64,000 bases of DNA from Variovorax sp. PBL-E5 (GTDB lineage: Bacteria; Pseudomonadota; Gammaproteobacteria; Burkholderiales; Burkholderiaceae_C), in NCBI RefSeq assembly GCF_901827185.1, contig NZ_LR594671.1, forward strand, positions 4,428,001 to 4,492,000, in the 5' to 3' direction. Positions within the stretch are counted from its first letter, which is position 1; every line of letters begins with the position of its first letter. Under the pieces are notes generated by a model. That model was not told the origin of the DNA, did not search any database, and saw nothing but the letters and a program-made list of their open reading frames with translations. The position numbers were made by a program, and so were the translations under genes. This document shows, piece after piece, positions 63,921-64,000 of the stretch.

Positions 63921-64000
63921 CTACTTCGTGGTGGCGTTCTTTGCCGCCGCGAAGACATCGCCGGGTGATGTCGTGCCCGCGACGTGCTCCGTACCTTCGA
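63921..64000 (-). CDS. 3' end of an unidentified gene (partial)
   Basis: The frame from the window edge to a TAG at 63921-63923 is open and reads EGTEHVAGTTSPGDVFAAAK then NATTK. It lies 17 bases upstream of the DoxX-like gene on the same strand, so it may be the preceding gene of one operon. Too short to identify. Confidence 0.45.
   Translation of the reverse strand, partial: EGTEHVAGTTSPGDVFAAAKNATTK

Overview
The window is about 64 kb of GC-rich DNA (roughly two thirds G+C) from a betaproteobacterium. Gene order points to the Burkholderiales, most likely a Comamonadaceae member close to Variovorax: mutM / TPR / lolB / ispE / tRNA-Gln / prs / rplY / pth, coaD / rsmD / two M16 peptidases / ftsY, rpoH next to a full aa3 oxidase assembly cluster, and repeated Opp-type transporters. 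This assignment rests on remembered gene order and protein wording, not on a search.

Layout. 1-9.2 kb is housekeeping: a dynamin-like GTPase cut by the window edge, DNA glycosylase MutM, a TPR protein, LolB, IspE, tRNA-Gln(UUG), Prs, L25/Ctc, Pth, a small secreted protein and a YfhL-type ferredoxin. 9.3-16 kb is a complete five-gene peptide/solute ABC transporter followed by an amidase. 16-20.4 kb is an unusual compact four-gene minus-strand operon: a metallophosphoesterase with a Nudix-like C-terminal domain, a Gfo/Idh/MocA oxidoreductase, a class III PLP aminotransferase and a small P-loop kinase-like protein. Its pathway is not recognised and it is the best candidate here for something undescribed. 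20.4-23.3 kb holds a LysR regulator divergent from a tautomerase, and a TTC38-like TPR protein.

23.2-36.7 kb is accessory metabolism: an M20 amidohydrolase, a second complete Opp-type transporter, a phosphoribosyltransferase, a GntR/FCD regulator divergent from a VanA-like Rieske oxygenase, a DUF4337 membrane protein, and a minus-strand operon of histidine phosphatase, nucleoside hydrolase, adenosine deaminase-like protein and PhyH-type dioxygenase. Purine or nucleoside functions are concentrated here, and two matching 12-bp palindromes lie between the GntR and Rieske genes. 36.8-39.9 kb has an alpha/beta hydrolase and pxpBCA (5-oxoprolinase). 39.9-45.5 kb is core again: coaD, rsmD, an inactive/active M16 pair, ftsY and a lone FHA protein.

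45.7-57 kb contains an Mpo1-like protein and rpoH, which is preceded by a perfect CIRCE operator, so the heat-shock sigma factor is probably under HrcA control. The aa3 cytochrome c oxidase locus follows on the minus strand: ctaC with a fused cytochrome c, ctaD, a 35-codon assembly gene, ctaG and ctaE, then SURF1, a thioredoxin-fold-like membrane protein, ctaA, ctaB and SCO. 56.5-64 kb has a DUF2244 protein, a BioC-like methyltransferase divergent from comF, trmL, a small secreted protein, a MaoC-like protein with an orphan ParA, a KefF-like/KefC-like pair, a DoxX-like protein and the tail of one more gene.

No insertion sequence, prophage, CRISPR array or rRNA was seen. Several short dispersed palindromic repeats are present, one of which forms the end of a coding sequence. 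No stretch longer than 300 bases lacks a gene.
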